A stretch of DNA of 49,994 nucleotides from Borreliella afzelii (GCF_014202295.1 NZ_JACHGM010000004.1:1-49994), one strand, 5' to 3'; shown: positions 36,952 to 49,892, counted from the first letter of the stretch. Translations and numbers: made by a program. Notes: generated from the letters alone by a model not told the origin.

Positions 36952-37446
36952 AAAATTATTTGTTATCAATATTACAAAAATTTTAAATAAAGGCAAAATT
37001 GGCCAAACCGTTAAATCAAAGATTAACATGGATGTTAGCCAAAAAAATGATTACATTAATAAAATGCATTTCTTATAGAAATATTCTATTCATGATTTTT
37101 AGTTAAACAATAAAAGAAGTATAAATAAAAAAATATTAGTATAAGTCTTGGTTTAAATATCATTATAAATTTCACATTCACTCTAAAATAATTGCCTTCC
37201 CTCTTCTAAATTTTTTATTTTAAAGTTTGTAGCTTTCGTTTTATAAATTTATTATTTAATCTAAATAAAGTTTGATTACACTAAATTTCAAATTTTAAAT
37301 TCTTATTTTAAAGTTCAATAAATTTCTTAATTCCAATAAAAATCCCATCATTTTTCCCTTATACGTTTGCTTCTTCTATAAGTGAAAAAGAATTTGAATA
37401 AAATTATGTATTTTTTATAATTTATAATATAGTAAGTTGAGTTTTT

Positions 37447-38035
37447 ATGTGGTCAAGCGCTGATTTTATTTTAGATTCATTTTGTTCTCAACATTTAATT
37501 TCTACAATTTCTGTTTTTCAAAAGACAGATTATTATGCTATCTTTAATAATTTTTAAGCACAGTTAGACAAATGTAAGAAATATGAATGAGCAGGGCAGT
37601 GGTCTTGTAAATATATCAAAAAAAGAGAAAGAAAAACTTTCTTTAATGAAGCTGTTAAATTTATGACAATGAACAAAACTACCCCAACACAAGATGAAAA
37701 TAGTAATAAATTTTTAATAAATAATTAAAAAGATAGAAAAGATAATACTAAACCTAAATATGGTCTTAAAGTAAAGATAGTATTTAGTTACTAAAATTTA
37801 TGCTGATACTAGAGCATTTAATAGCAATAAAGATCTTTCTAAATTTAATAAAAATAAAATAGAAGATTTTTTTTAAACAGTATAGCCAAAGAACGAAATA
37901 ATACTTTTTTGAATATATTTGATCCAATATTAAGTTCATTGGCTGTTGTAATTAATGCTTTTATTGTAGATTTTGATACTTTACTTGGTAAAGTATTTTT
38001 TATAAGAACTGTTACTATGTGTGGCATAAATGTTA
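37447..38035 (+). pseudogene. Decayed gene upstream of bbk32, mirror copy
   Basis: Mirror of 11960-12548. Confidence 0.4.
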
Positions 38036-38143
38036 ATTTTAAAAATTGTGTAATTTTATCTCTTTTAATAAGAAAGGTTTATTAATTTTTGGAATCCAGC
38101 TTAAATGATTTAAAGTTAATATTAAATTTAAAGGAGAGAAAGC

Positions 38144-39202
38144 ATGAAAATTAAAAGTAAATGCTTAGCTTTGGGATTACTTTTTGGTTTTATCAGTTGT
38201 GATTTATTCATAAGAGATGAAATAAAAGAGAAATCTCTTGGCTTGTGTGATGAGGAAAGTTCTATTTTAGAGACCGGTGACAAATCTGTTAAAAAGTCTC
38301 TTAATAAGAAAGGCAAAGATAAGGTTGCTAGAAAGAAAGTTGAAGGTAATGCTGTTAAAAAAGACCCGTTTAATCATCATGTAAAGAGGGAGTCTGTTAA
38401 TAATAGTAATCTATCACAAAAAAATGTGATATCGGAAGAAGAAATTTTGAAAACTAAATTATTAAGAGAACGACCTGAGACTAGAAAAGAAGAAATACAA
38501 AAACAGCAAGATGAGCATAAAAGGATGCTTCAAGGAAGTTTAAGTTTTCTTAGTGGTGAAAGTGGTGAATTGAAGGATACTATTGAAAGCAATGAAATTG
38601 ATTTTACTATAGATTCTGATTTAAGACTGAAGAGTGATTTACAAGCTATTTCAGGCTCAAATTCTATTTCATATACTGATGAAATAGAAGAAGAAGATTA
38701 TGATCAGTATTCTTTAGAAGAAGATTATTATTATGATGAGGAAACAAGATTAAGTAATAGATATGAATCTTATCTAGAGGGTGTTAAATATAATGTAAGT
38801 TCAGCAATTAAAACAATTGTTAAGATATATGATAATTATACCTTACTTTCAACAAAGCAAACCCAAATGTATTCTACACGTCTTGACAACCTTGCTAAAG
38901 CCAAAGCTAGAGAAGAAGCTAAAAAGTTTACAAAAGAAGAACTTGAAAAAGATCTTAAGACCTTATTGAACTATATTCAAGTGAGTGCAAGGACTGCGAC
39001 AAATTTTGTATATGCAAGAGAAATATATTCAAAAAGAAAATTAGATGCCATTGAAACAGAAATAAAAAATTTAATTTTAAAGATCAAAGGACAATCTGAT
39101 TTATACGAGGCATATAAAGCAATAGTAAGGTCAATCTTATTAATGAAAGATTCTCTTAAAATAATCGAAATAGTCATTGATAAGAATGGTGTTTGGTACT
39201 AA
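38144..39202 (+). CDS. bbk32: BBK32 homologue, mirror copy
   Basis: Identical to 10793-11851. Confidence 0.95.
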   Translation: MKIKSKCLALGLLFGFISCDLFIRDEIKEKSLGLCDEESSILETGDKSVKKSLNKKGKDKVARKKVEGNAVKKDPFNHHVKRESVNNSNLSQKNVISEEEILKTKLLRERPETRKEEIQKQQDEHKRMLQGSLSFLSGESGELKDTIESNEIDFTIDSDLRLKSDLQAISGSNSISYTDEIEEEDYDQYSLEEDYYYDEETRLSNRYESYLEGVKYNVSSAIKTIVKIYDNYTLLSTKQTQMYSTRLDNLAKAKAREEAKKFTKEELEKDLKTLLNYIQVSARTATNFVYAREIYSKRKLDAIETEIKNLILKIKGQSDLYEAYKAIVRSILLMKDSLKIIEIVIDKNGVWY

Positions 39203-39224
39203 TCTTTGATAATTAGTTTATTTT

Positions 39225-39257
39225 TTAAACAGGCTACATATTATTGTAGCCTGTTTA
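39225..39257 (+). terminator. Terminator of the bbk32 homologue, mirror copy
   Basis: Mirror of 10738-10770. Confidence 0.75.
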
Positions 39258-39914
39258 ACATTAAATAAAAAAAGCTCTAGTTGTAAAAAGTATTATGGAT
39301 TGGAAAATAGAATTTCTTTAATTTGTAGATAAATTAATTAATTTAGATAAAGTTAAAAACACTGTTTACAGGATATATCAGAATATGATACATTTTATGT
39401 TTTAAAGGAAGTATATAAAATAACTTTATTCTTAAGTTTATATACAGAATGGTATTATAAGATTGATTTAAAAATTTTTTCATTTTATCAAATTAAGATT
39501 TAGATTATAATTTGATTTTGAATTTTATATGTGAGACCATTAAGGGTGCAAAGCTTATTTATAGTAGTATATTTGTGTGTATATTTCTTGTGCTTTGCTT
39601 TGTAAGTTATGGTTTATTTTAAAATAATAGTAATAATAATTAAAATTGCTTAAAAATAAGATGATGGGTGATTTGCCATTTTTTTAAAATTTTCATTGAA
39701 ATAATAAAGTATATTACTTTTACGTTTTAATATTTGCCTATTAATATAAGTTAGTGTTGGAATCAATACATAAATTTGCTTTGCAATTTGTTCTGATAAG
39801 TTTTGTTATTTAGGTTTATGAAATAAGAGATTTTTGCAATTTTCATCCATTTATGTCATTTGCAATTAAAATTGGGGCCCAATTAAATTTTTAATTAAAA
39901 ATTATAAAAACCTC

Positions 39915-40686
39915 CGTTATTTCTAAATCAAAGTTTTAGAAATAGTAACTCATCTAATAGTTTGAAAATCGCAAACAGCAGCTTAACAAATAAAAACCAA
40001 TGAATATTTAAAAAATGATTAATTTAAAATATAATTTCTATGTAGTAGGGCTTTTAATACCCAACTCTTAAAGTATATTTATTTATATTGCTTTATGGTT
40101 TTTGTAAAGTAACTTTTAATTATAAAAATCGAAGGAGAATGGATTTATGAATAAAAAATTTGCTATTTCATTATTATCTACAATATCAGCCTTCTTATTG
40201 GTATTAGGCTGTGATTTATCAAGCAATGATGCTGAAAATAAAATGGATGATATTTCTAATTTAGAAAAGAAATATCTAGATAATTTGAATTATGGATGTT
40301 TAAGTGAAAATGAAGCTAGAATTCAAAATTCTCAAATTAAATTAGATGTAAATAATGGCATAAGGCGTTCTTATTCTTCTAGAGAAACCAATGTTTCAAA
40401 TTCCTATAGTAAAACCCATTCATCTTGCAAGACAAAATCAAAATGATTAATTTTATCAAAAAAATAAAAGAATTCTTTGCTCATAATTAATTGCAAAGGC
40501 TTTTAATTTAAACCTATATTTGTAGGTTTAAGTGCAGCTTTATAGCTATTGTGTTAGTCAGGGGGAAGTTTGTAAAAGTGCCTCTTTAATAAGGAATTTA
40601 AATCTTATTTTTAACATGAAGATTATTATCTTAGTTTTACTGGAGGAGTTTCTATAGATATCGTAAAGAAGTATAAACCCCAATAA
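39915..40686 (-). mobile_element. IS605 shell around the small lipoprotein, mirror copy
   Basis: Mirror of 9309-10080; TnpA remnant at 40600-40686 (+). Confidence 0.45.
40147..40446 (+). CDS. Small putative lipoprotein, mirror copy
   Basis: Identical to 9549-9848. Confidence 0.6.
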   Translation: MNKKFAISLLSTISAFLLVLGCDLSSNDAENKMDDISNLEKKYLDNLNYGCLSENEARIQNSQIKLDVNNGIRRSYSSRETNVSNSYSKTHSSCKTKSK

Positions 40687-40697
40687 ATCAATTTGGC

Positions 40698-40745
40698 AAA
40701 CTTATTTCACCCAAAGTTTATGTAAATTATAGGTGAAATAAGTTT
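40698..40745. terminator. 14-bp inverted repeat, mirror copy
   Basis: Mirror of 9250-9297. Confidence 0.5.
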
Positions 40746-40827
40746 GTAATTTTTATTTAAAAGGTAAAGCTTACTTTTTATTAAAGATAGGCTTTATTAT
40801 TGCATTATTATAATTTTAATACATACC

Positions 40828-41655
40828 TTAAAGGTCGCATATTGAAATTATTTCACTTTTTGGCTTTTCTGTTTCTTCACTTTTTTTTACAATTTGTTTT
40901 AAGAGTGTATGTACGTGAAATTTAAGATTAGTGTTATCTCTTTTTATAAGATTTTTATCATTTAGATAATCTAATAAAAGTTGGCTTAACATTTCTGAGA
41001 CGATTGTTTTTGTAGATAATAATTTTTCAAATGAATTTTTAAGATTCTCTAAGTCTAAAATCTCTAGTTTGTTTAGAGCGTCTTTTTTAGAATATAGGCC
41101 AACAATCACGTCGTCAATAGTATTTCCTAATTCCTTAAAGATGTTAAATAGGGCGCCTGTTTGGGCTGACAACAGTATGATTTCTGAAAGTTCCTTTAAT
41201 TTATTGGTATCGATAGCATTTAAGGTGCAATAAACGTATTTTCTATATTTTTTAGATCTTTCAGTATTATCAGCTATATCTTCATTTGGTGATGTTGGCC
41301 AAAACAATTCTTTGAAAGCCAATATTCCATATTGGTTCGCAGGTTCTTCTTCTAATTTTTTTACATATTTTTCTCTATCTGCGCTAGCCGTTTCTATTAA
41401 ATTTTTTAGATCATTAAGCAGCGTTTTTTTCATTCTTTGATTTTGGGTTACTTCTTGATTTTGGGTTACTTCTTGATTTTGGGTTACTTCTTGATTTTGG
41501 GTTACTTCTTTTTTAGGTTTTAATTTTTGCTTATTGGATTTTAGTCTTTTTTTGCTAGAATGAGACTTTATATCTTTTTGATTAGTGTTAAAATCTGGGT
41601 TACAGGCAATTAAAAATAAAAAGACAAACATGCTTGCAATTATATGATATTTTAT
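40828..41655 (-). CDS. PFam54/P35-like lipoprotein with ATA start, mirror copy
   Basis: Identical to 8340-9167; the ATA codon is at 41653-41655 and the first ATG at 41629-41631. Confidence 0.65.
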   Translation of the reverse strand: MKYHIIASMFVFLFLIACNPDFNTNQKDIKSHSSKKRLKSNKQKLKPKKEVTQNQEVTQNQEVTQNQEVTQNQRMKKTLLNDLKNLIETASADREKYVKKLEEEPANQYGILAFKELFWPTSPNEDIADNTERSKKYRKYVYCTLNAIDTNKLKELSEIILLSAQTGALFNIFKELGNTIDDVIVGLYSKKDALNKLEILDLENLKNSFEKLLSTKTIVSEMLSQLLLDYLNDKNLIKRDNTNLKFHVHTLLKQIVKKSEETEKPKSEIISICDL

Positions 41656-42190
41656 AAATACTTTCCTTACTTAAAGTATAATACTTAATATAATGCAGTA
41701 TTAATATAATATAATAATTATTATCAATTTATACTTAATATAATATTTTACTGTATTGAATATAGGTTATTGTAATAATCATAATAATATTTTCATTGCC
41801 AGAAGTTTTATAATGTTTTGATTAATTTTTAAGGCTCTTTAATAATGACGATAAGGATTAAATCGATATTGTGTTTAAAAATAATAAATAAGGAAGAATT
41901 AATAATGAAAGATATAAATAGATTTTAAAAAAATCAACTAAAGGTATTAAATATTATCCTTATAAAATTAATATATAAACACATGCATAAAAATTAAATA
42001 ATAATGATATTCAATAAAATTAAATTTTATTGAACAAAAGAATTATAAGTTTAAATACTTGCTTTTGTAAAAGATAATTAAAATTGTAATGCTGCGCGCT
42101 TAAATTAAGCTTTTAAAAGTTTAGTAAAAATAGTATTTGGATAAACTTATATATTTATAGGTTATTTTGGTAGTAAGGTGGTTGTAACTT

Positions 42191-42373
42191 TTATTTTTTT
42201 TTTAATGTATCGAGATATTTTTGGAATATGTCTGTATCAATAGACTTAGCAATAAAAAAACAATTATTTTTTTGAATATGGGTATTAAATGTATTAAGGA
42301 TACTGCTTCTAGAGCAGTATCCAATTTTTAATAATCTTGAAAATTTTTTTATTGAATGCTTTATTCTTTGACC
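42191..42373 (-). pseudogene. C-terminal coding remnant, mirror copy
   Basis: Mirror of 7622-7804. Confidence 0.3.
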
Positions 42374-42563
42374 CTATCTTTATGGTTTTTCTTTAATAAA
42401 ATCCCCCCAATATATTTTTATATTTTAAATTCTATTAAAAGATGAATTACTAAAAATATATATCAGTAGTGCATATAATTTTAATATTTATTTTAAAATT
42501 CTTTAAAAAAGAGAATATTAAAATTAATGTATCAAGCTATTCATTATTTAAATAAAATTATAA

Positions 42564-42589
42564 AAAGCTTTCTTTTAAAGGAAAGCTTT
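42564..42589 (-). terminator. Rho-independent terminator, mirror copy
   Basis: Mirror of 7406-7431. Confidence 0.75.
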
Positions 42590-42645
42590 AAATTTAAATA
42601 TTAGTCTTATTAAATATATTTTTTTATTTTTCTATCTTTAAAAAA

Positions 42646-43584
42646 TTACAAATCTATCTCATGAAAGCAGATTTTGCTTCTTGAAGAAGCTAGAAAAGAT
42701 TTTACTTCTTGAAGAAGTTGTTCTATCCTTTCCTTTATTTCCATTGCTTTAATTATCTTAGAAGAAGAAGTTTTTAATTGTTCTAAAGCATTATCTATTT
42801 CACGATTTGCCTTTCTTGTCAAATTACCACCATATGTTCTTCTTGACCAACTTCTATGTTCGCTTTTTACTCTCTGAGTAATGGCATCTTTTAAAGTTTT
42901 TTGGGATTGCTCAAAAAAGTATTTTGCAGATGCTCTTTCACTAAGTCCGCTATCTAATTGAGTATGAAGTTCCTCAATATCGCCTCTCTTTTCTAATAAT
43001 TGATTGAACAAATTAATTAGAGCTCGTTCTTCTGACTGATTCTGCCTTACTCTATTCTGATATTCTCTTTTTTCAGGTCTTGTTTTTATTATATGGTTTA
43101 TTCTTCCTACAATATGTGCCTCTGTTTGTATTGCATCTTTAAGTTTTAAGATTTTATCATAAACGTTATTAAAACTAGATTCTAATTGCTCAAATTCATT
43201 TTTAAGCTTATTTTCGTCATAAACTAATTTATCAAATTCAAGACGCCCATCGCTAATTGCTTTATCTACTCTTTTTTCTTCATTAGTACTTGGAATTAAC
43301 GCTCCTTCTTTTATTGCTATTTCTTCTTGAGGATAATATAGAAAATTTCTATTTACATTAACAGGTTTTATAGAAGCCGTCTGCATCGTTTGTTTTTCTC
43401 TTTTTTCTATATGTTGTTTAACACCTTCTATACTTTCTTCTTGAATTTTCTCTATAAAGCCTAAAACACCCCCACCTCCCTTTTTTTCTGTTTTTTTGTT
43501 TCCTAATTCATTAGGGTCACTTATATTACATGATAATAAACTTACTAATATTAATATGTATTTTGCCAAAATATTTTTTTTCAT
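42646..43584 (-). CDS. Putative surface lipoprotein (312 aa), mirror copy
   Basis: Identical to 6411-7349. Confidence 0.7.
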   Translation of the reverse strand: MKKNILAKYILILVSLLSCNISDPNELGNKKTEKKGGGGVLGFIEKIQEESIEGVKQHIEKREKQTMQTASIKPVNVNRNFLYYPQEEIAIKEGALIPSTNEEKRVDKAISDGRLEFDKLVYDENKLKNEFEQLESSFNNVYDKILKLKDAIQTEAHIVGRINHIIKTRPEKREYQNRVRQNQSEERALINLFNQLLEKRGDIEELHTQLDSGLSERASAKYFFEQSQKTLKDAITQRVKSEHRSWSRRTYGGNLTRKANREIDNALEQLKTSSSKIIKAMEIKERIEQLLQEVKSFLASSRSKICFHEIDL

Positions 43585-43646
43585 ATCTTCTCCTGTGAGA
43601 ATATTTATAAATTCATAGTTGCTTAATGCAAAGATATTTCATTTCT

Positions 43647-43838
43647 ATGAAATTACAAACATAGGTTTCTTCTTTAATACAAAAAAATCATTCTATCTTA
43701 TCTTTATTATCTATGTTTGAAGACTATGATGAAAATGATTTTGATGAGGTTTTTATAAGGTCTACTTTTGATCAACAATTCAAAAGCATAAGAAAATCTT
43801 TAAAATTAAAATTAGGAGATTTTGGTGTTTTTGTGTAA
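43647..43838 (+). pseudogene. Short coding remnant, mirror copy
   Basis: Mirror of 6157-6348. Confidence 0.3.
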
Positions 43839-44209
43839 AATAATTCTCATAATTAAACCAAACAGAATATAAAATAAACAAGTTGCATGTGTAATTATAA
43901 GCTAATGGTGCCATAATTAACATTAATATTAATTCGAATATCTTTTAATAATTAATGTATCATATATTTTTCTGTACTTATTATGGTTGTAATTATCTCC
44001 AAATATTAAAAGAAGTGAATAAATTGCTCATTATATTCTTTTCTCCACCTTTTTAGAAAGTCATAAAACTTTTTCTAAAACAAAAAAAAATTACTTTTTA
44101 TGATCACTTCTTTAAAAGAGTTGAATTAATAGATTTTTATTTAACAATAAGTAAATATTCTTCTCCAAAAAGCAGCAAAAATAGCATTACTAAAAATATA
44201 TTGTATTAG

Positions 44210-44830
44210 TTAATGTGAACCTCTAAACTTATAACATACATTTTTAATGTCATTTAACGTCATATCTTCAGCATCACCATTAATAGTAGGAGGAGGGGGA
44301 GGGCCAGGACTTAGTTCTTCACTATTCTCTTGAAGAGATTGAGGGGGAGGGGGGGGATTTAAAAACATAAAATAATTATCAAAAACACCAGCAAGCCTAC
44401 TTTCTATCCTATAATGCTCCTTAGCATCTATCCCAAGTTGTTCATCTCTACCCTCTACATTGGGTTGATTATCTCTACCATATTTAATATAGCTAATCAG
44501 TTCTTTAACTTTTCCCTTATCTTTTAGTTTGAATAAAAACCTTTTAACATAATCTTCTATTTGAGATATATCTCCTTTTAAATAAATATTAAAATGAGCC
44601 GCACCAGTATGTGCCTTTGGCAATTCACTTTTTAACGCGTTGACAAAAAAAGTTATTGTATCAAGCTCTTCATTACTAAGTCCAAGATTACTTTTCCAAT
44701 CCAATTTTAAATTCATACTTTCTACATCTTGTAATAAGCGGTTTTGATCATTGTTTTTATTATTTTTTAACGCATCACAACTTACAACAAAACAAATCAC
44801 ATAAAATATAAATACAAATCTCTTATACAT
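44210..44830 (-). CDS. Proline-rich putative lipoprotein, mirror copy
   Basis: Identical to 5165-5785, including the eight-base C tract (as G on this strand's complement, 44349-44356). Confidence 0.7.
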   Translation of the reverse strand: MYKRFVFIFYVICFVVSCDALKNNKNNDQNRLLQDVESMNLKLDWKSNLGLSNEELDTITFFVNALKSELPKAHTGAAHFNIYLKGDISQIEDYVKRFLFKLKDKGKVKELISYIKYGRDNQPNVEGRDEQLGIDAKEHYRIESRLAGVFDNYFMFLNPPPPPQSLQENSEELSPGPPPPPTINGDAEDMTLNDIKNVCYKFRGSH

Positions 44831-44986
44831 AAGATTTATACCCCTTAGTTGTCCTAGTATATAAAATAAAATTAAGTTGATTTATATAAGTGTATTTCAT
44901 TGTTATTATTATTCCATAAAAGAAAACTTTATTTATTACTCAATATTAAGCTTATCTTTTAACTTTTTTCTAAATCAATGAATTTG

Positions 44987-45402
44987 TTAATAGATAGATT
45001 TATTTTGATTTTGAATATATTTTTTGATGATATCAATAGAAGCTCCTCCAGTAGAAATAAGACAATAACTTCCAGACCAAAAATAAGGTTTCCAATAATA
45101 TTTATCTAAATAAGTAGAGTATTTTTTCCTTATAAGCCTTGAAGATACTGTTTTTAGATTATTGATAAATTTAGAAGGTTGAATATTGGGGGTAAATTCT
45201 AGTAGTAAATGAATATGATCCTTATCATGGTTGAATTCATTAAGGGTTATTTTCCATAAAGAACATATATTAAGTATTATTTGGTAAAGAGAAAATGAAA
45301 GCTCGGCATTTATGCATTTATGCCTATATTTAGTAACTAATATTAGGTGATAATTAATAGAGAATATACGCAGTGATTATTAAAAGTTAGTTTGTGTGAC
45401 AT
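44987..45402 (-). pseudogene. tnpA: TnpA of copy B, mirror copy
   Basis: Mirror of 4593-5008. Confidence 0.8.
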
Positions 45403-45441
45403 ATACACTTAAGTATAAAATATTATAAAATAATAAAATGT

Positions 45442-46574
45442 ATGAGTGCTAATAAAGCTTATAAGTATAAAATATATCCCAACGTTAATCAAAAGAAATA
45501 TTTTTCCAAAGTATTTAGATGTGTAAGATTTTTGTATAACAAAATGTTAAGTGATAAGAAAGATTATTATGAAAAAATAAACAAAGTCTTATTACTTATC
45601 CAAGTAAATATAAAGAAGAATTTTCATTCTTAAAGGAAGTTAATAGTTTAGCTCTTTGTAATGCCCAACTTGACTTAAATTCTGCGTATAGTAATTTTTT
45701 TAGAGAAATTAAAAAAGGAAATAAAACACAAGGATTTCCTAAATATAAAAGCAAGAAAAATAGGCAAACTTTTAGAACTAATAATCAAAAAAATTCAATA
45801 AGAATAGAAAATAATTATATAAAGTTGCCCAAAATAGGATTTGTAAAGTTAGCTCTACATAGGAATATTAAGAGTAATGAAGTTGTTAAAAATGTAGTAA
45901 TAGAAAAAGATACCGATGATAAATATTACATTTCAGTAGCAGTTGAGTACTTAGATGCTAAAAATAACAATAAAACTAAAGATAATAAAAAAGAGGCGGT
46001 TGGTATTGACATGAGTATGAGGCACTTTCTAGTAAGTAGTGAAGGTGAGAAAACCAATCATCCTAAATATTTACTAAAAAATGAACGCAAACTCAAGAAA
46101 TACCAAAGAAAACTATCAAAAAAACAAAAAGGTTCTGTTAAGAGAGCTAAATCTAGATTAAGAGTTGCCAAGTTGCATAGGAAAATTTCAAACCAAATAA
46201 AAGATTTTTTACATAAATTATTTTATTATTTTGTAGCTAATTATAAAAATATAGCAATAGAAAACTTATCAATTAAAGGCATGCAAAAAGGAATGTTTAG
46301 CAAAAGTATTAATGATTTAGGATGGCATGAGCTTGTAAGGCAATTATCATATAAATCAGAGTGGTACGGATCTTATTTACATAAAGTTGATAGATATTGT
46401 CCATTAAGCAAGCTATGCAGCAAGTGCCACATTAAAAATACAACTCTGGAATTAAGTGATACTAGGTGGACTTGCAGGAGTTGTAACACTTTGTATGACA
46501 GAAATATAAATGCAGCTCTAAATCTTAAAGCTTATTATTATAAGGAAATAAAAACTAAGGCAAGAACTGCCTGA
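45442..46574 (+). pseudogene. tnpB: TnpB of copy B, mirror copy
   Basis: Mirror of 3421-4553; same frameshift and same Asp-to-Asn change. Confidence 0.85.
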
Positions 46575-46700
46575 AGTAAAGCTTGTGGACCATGCTCTAG
46601 TGGATGACCGTTATTGTAGAACCTAAAAAGCTATCATGGGATGAAACAAGAAGCTATTTCTATAATCTTTGATTTAGAAATAGCAGTTTAATAGACTTAT

Positions 46701-47477
46701 TTATTCGGTTAGATAAAGAGAAATATGGTAGTATTTATCTTTTATGTGAGTTGCTAGATTTTTTAGATTGGTTTTAAGGTTGTTGAAATCTTTACTATAA
46801 GCGTCAATGGTTGCGCTTAATGTTTTTGCAAAATTTTGTTTTGCTTTTAAACTACGTTCCCTATTTTCTAGTAGCTTTTCGGCTTCTTTTTTGCTTATAT
46901 CTTCTATGTTGATTGAATGTATTTTTTCTATTAGAAGCTGAATATCTCTAGATGTTTCAAGAAACGTACGAGCTATTTTTCGGTTTTGCGCATTGTTATC
47001 AAGTTTTTCAAGAATTTCTTTTAATAGCAATATTTTTTCTTTTTCGTAATTTAAGGATGAGTAAATTATTCTTTTTAATATCATTTTTGTAATGTGCATA
47101 AAAACCTCATCTTGTTGAAGTTTAAAAGTTTCTAGAAAATCATCTTGTGCATCAATATTAGCTATTTGTATATCTTCTTGTTTTTTTTGATCTTTCAGAT
47201 CTTTATCAATTTTTTCTAATTTTGAGAGTAAGATTTTTTCTTGAGAGTTTTGATTTGAATATTTTGGATTTTGAGATTCATTTTTAAGATTTTGATTATT
47301 TTCTGCTAGATTTTTTGAATTGGTATGGCTTTTTGTTTTTTTTAGCTTTCTAGGATTGGTATGGCTTTTTAGCTTGTTTGGATTAACGTTGTCAAGAGGT
47401 GCACATGATATACAAATTGATGTTAATATTGCTGTAATAATGTTAAGCTTAACGATATTTAATTTATTTTTTTTCAA
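46701..47477 (-). CDS. PFam54-family surface lipoprotein, mirror copy
   Basis: Identical to 2518-3294. Confidence 0.75.
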   Translation of the reverse strand: MKKNKLNIVKLNIITAILTSICISCAPLDNVNPNKLKSHTNPRKLKKTKSHTNSKNLAENNQNLKNESQNPKYSNQNSQEKILLSKLEKIDKDLKDQKKQEDIQIANIDAQDDFLETFKLQQDEVFMHITKMILKRIIYSSLNYEKEKILLLKEILEKLDNNAQNRKIARTFLETSRDIQLLIEKIHSINIEDISKKEAEKLLENRERSLKAKQNFAKTLSATIDAYSKDFNNLKTNLKNLATHIKDKYYHISLYLTE

Positions 47478-47710
47478 AATGTTCTCCTTTTATATTAAAT
47501 TTAATACTTATTAATTTTAATATAAAAAAATAATATATCAATTTAATATTATTTTCAATTAATAATAAAACTTATTTGATATTAAAAATTTAATTTCTAC
47601 TTCTTGTTTTTGGTTTGGGCTTGGTTAGCTTATATGAATAAAAAAAGAGAGAAGAATTAACTTCTTTGTTATTATTTGTTAAAAGTGTGTCGGGAATTGA
47701 AATACAAGAA

Positions 47711-49005
47711 GTGAACTGCTATTTCTAAATTAAAGATTATAGAAATAGCTTCTTGTTTCATCCCATGATAGCTTTTTAGGTTCTACAATAACGGTCATCC
47801 ACTAGAGCATGGTCCACAAGCTTTATTTCAGGCAGTTCTTGCCTTAGTTTTTATTTCCTTATAATAATAAGCTTTAAGATTTAGAGCTGCATTTATATCT
47901 CTATCATGCAAAGTGTTACAACTCCTACAAGTCCACCTAGTATCACTTAATTTCAGAGTTGTATTTTTAATGTGGCACTTGTTGCATAGCTTGCTTGATG
48001 AAAAATATCTATCAACTTTATGTAAATAGGATCCGTACCACTCTGATTTATATGATAATTGTCTTACAAACTCATGCCATCCTAAATCATTAATACTTTT
48101 GCTAAACATTCCTTTTTGCATGCCTTTAATTGATAAGTTTTCTATTGCTATATTTTTATAATTAGCTACAAAATAATAAGATAATTTATGTAAAAAATCT
48201 TTTCTTTGGTTTGAAATTTTCCTATGCAACTTGGCAACTCTTAATCTAGATTTAGCTCTATTAACAGAACCTTTTTGTTTTTTTGATAGTTTTCTTTGGT
48301 ATTTCTTGAGTTTGCGTTCATTTTTTAGTAAATATTTAGGATGATTGGTTTTCTCACCTTCACTACTTACTAGAAAGTGCCTCATACTTATGTCAATACC
48401 AATCGCCTCTTTTTTATTATCTTTAGTTTTATTGTTATTTTTAGCATCTAAGTACTCAACTGCTACTGAAATGTAATATTTATCATCGGTATCTTTTTCT
48501 AATACTACATTTTTAACAACTTCATTACTCTTAATATTCCTATGTAAAGCTAACTTTACAAATCCTATTTTGGGCAACTTTATATAATTATTTTCTATTC
48601 TTATTGAATTTTTTTGATTATTAGTTCTAAAAGTTTGCCTATTTTTCTTGCTTTTATATTTAGGAAATCCTTGTGTTTTATTTCCTTTTTTAATTTCTCT
48701 AAAAAAATTACTATACGCATAATTTAAGTCAAGTTGGGTATTATAAAGAGCTAAACTATTAACTTCCTTTAAGAATGAAAATTCTTCTTTATATTTACTT
48801 GGATAAGTAATAAGACTTTGTTTATTTTTTCATAATAATCTTTCTTATCACTTAACATTTTGTTATACAAAAATCTTACGCATCTAAATACTTTTAAAAA
48901 ATATTTCTTTTGATTAACGTTGGGATATATTTTGTACTTATAAGCTTTATTAGCACTCATACATTTTATTATTTTATAATATTTTATACTTAAGTGTATA
49001 TGTCA
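47711..49005 (-). mobile_element. IS605 copy A, mirror copy
   Basis: Mirror of 990-2284; right end at 47711-47827. Confidence 0.85.
47828..48960 (-). pseudogene. tnpB: TnpB of copy A, mirror copy
   Basis: Mirror of 1035-2167. Confidence 0.85.
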
Positions 49006-49230
49006 TTATTGTTTGTATGAATTGTAAATAATGTAGTGCCTTATTGGTGTACTTAATATCTAAATTTTATAAATACAACAAGCTGAAAATAAAACTATAA
49101 ATTTTATACATATAATAATAATGCATTGAATAAAAAATACAAATAATCAGAAAAATAATTGCAAATTAAGGGACAATTTTTTTAAAAAAATGACATTCTT
49201 GTTATATTTCTAATTTTTAATTTTGGGTTT

Positions 49231-49701
49231 TTATAAGCTATTAGCTATTCTTAATAAATCGTCTTCTTTCATCGTGTATGTTTCTTTTAAATGAGTATAA
49301 ATAGTTGTATTATTATCTGTTGATATATTAGTAATAACAGACGGGCTAAAACGTACATAGTTTCTATAACTTGATACAAGAATAGAATCATTAAAATCAT
49401 GGCTATTTTGTTTATTTTGGTTTGTTCTAGTATCTTTTACGCTAAAGATACCCCCGTATTCAATCGCCTCTTTAAAGCTATAAATTTTGTCTTTTTGAAT
49501 TTCTGCTATTTTTGTATTTGCTTCAGTAATAATAATGTTTCCGTTATTTTGTTTTTCTATTTTCAAGATAGTTGTGATATGGGGTGGATTATCTATATTA
49601 GTAGTGGCATTTGAGTCTTTAGTAGTAGTAGTAGTACGTTTAAATGCTTTAATTTCGTTTGGGAATTGAATATTTGTTAAGCCTCCTTTTTTAGTTTGCA
49701 A
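49231..49701 (-). CDS. Hypothetical protein with uncertain start, mirror copy
   Basis: Identical to 294-764. Confidence 0.5.
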   Translation of the reverse strand: MQTKKGGLTNIQFPNEIKAFKRTTTTTKDSNATTNIDNPPHITTILKIEKQNNGNIIITEANTKIAEIQKDKIYSFKEAIEYGGIFSVKDTRTNQNKQNSHDFNDSILVSSYRNYVRFSPSVITNISTDNNTTIYTHLKETYTMKEDDLLRIANSL

Positions 49702-49834
49702 AAGTTAATAATATTAATATTATTATAATTATATAATATATGTTGATTTTTATTAATCGTGTTTGTAAACTTTTTCCTCCAATTTTTAAGTTTTTGATTT
49801 TTATGGTTAAAATTTACGTTTTCTTGAAAAATTA

Positions 49835-49885
49835 GGTTAAAGTTTTAGCTTTCATGTTTAAAGTTTTAGCTTTCATGTTTAAAGT
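49835..49885. repeat. Subtelomeric 21-bp repeat, mirror copy
   Basis: Mirror of 110-160. Confidence 0.8.
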
Positions 49886-49892
49886 TTATGAT

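Larger units (their letters stand above)
44987..46688 (+). mobile_element. IS605 copy B, mirror copy
   Basis: Mirror of 3307-5008, with tnpA at 44987-45402 (-) and the right end at 46575-46688. Confidence 0.85.
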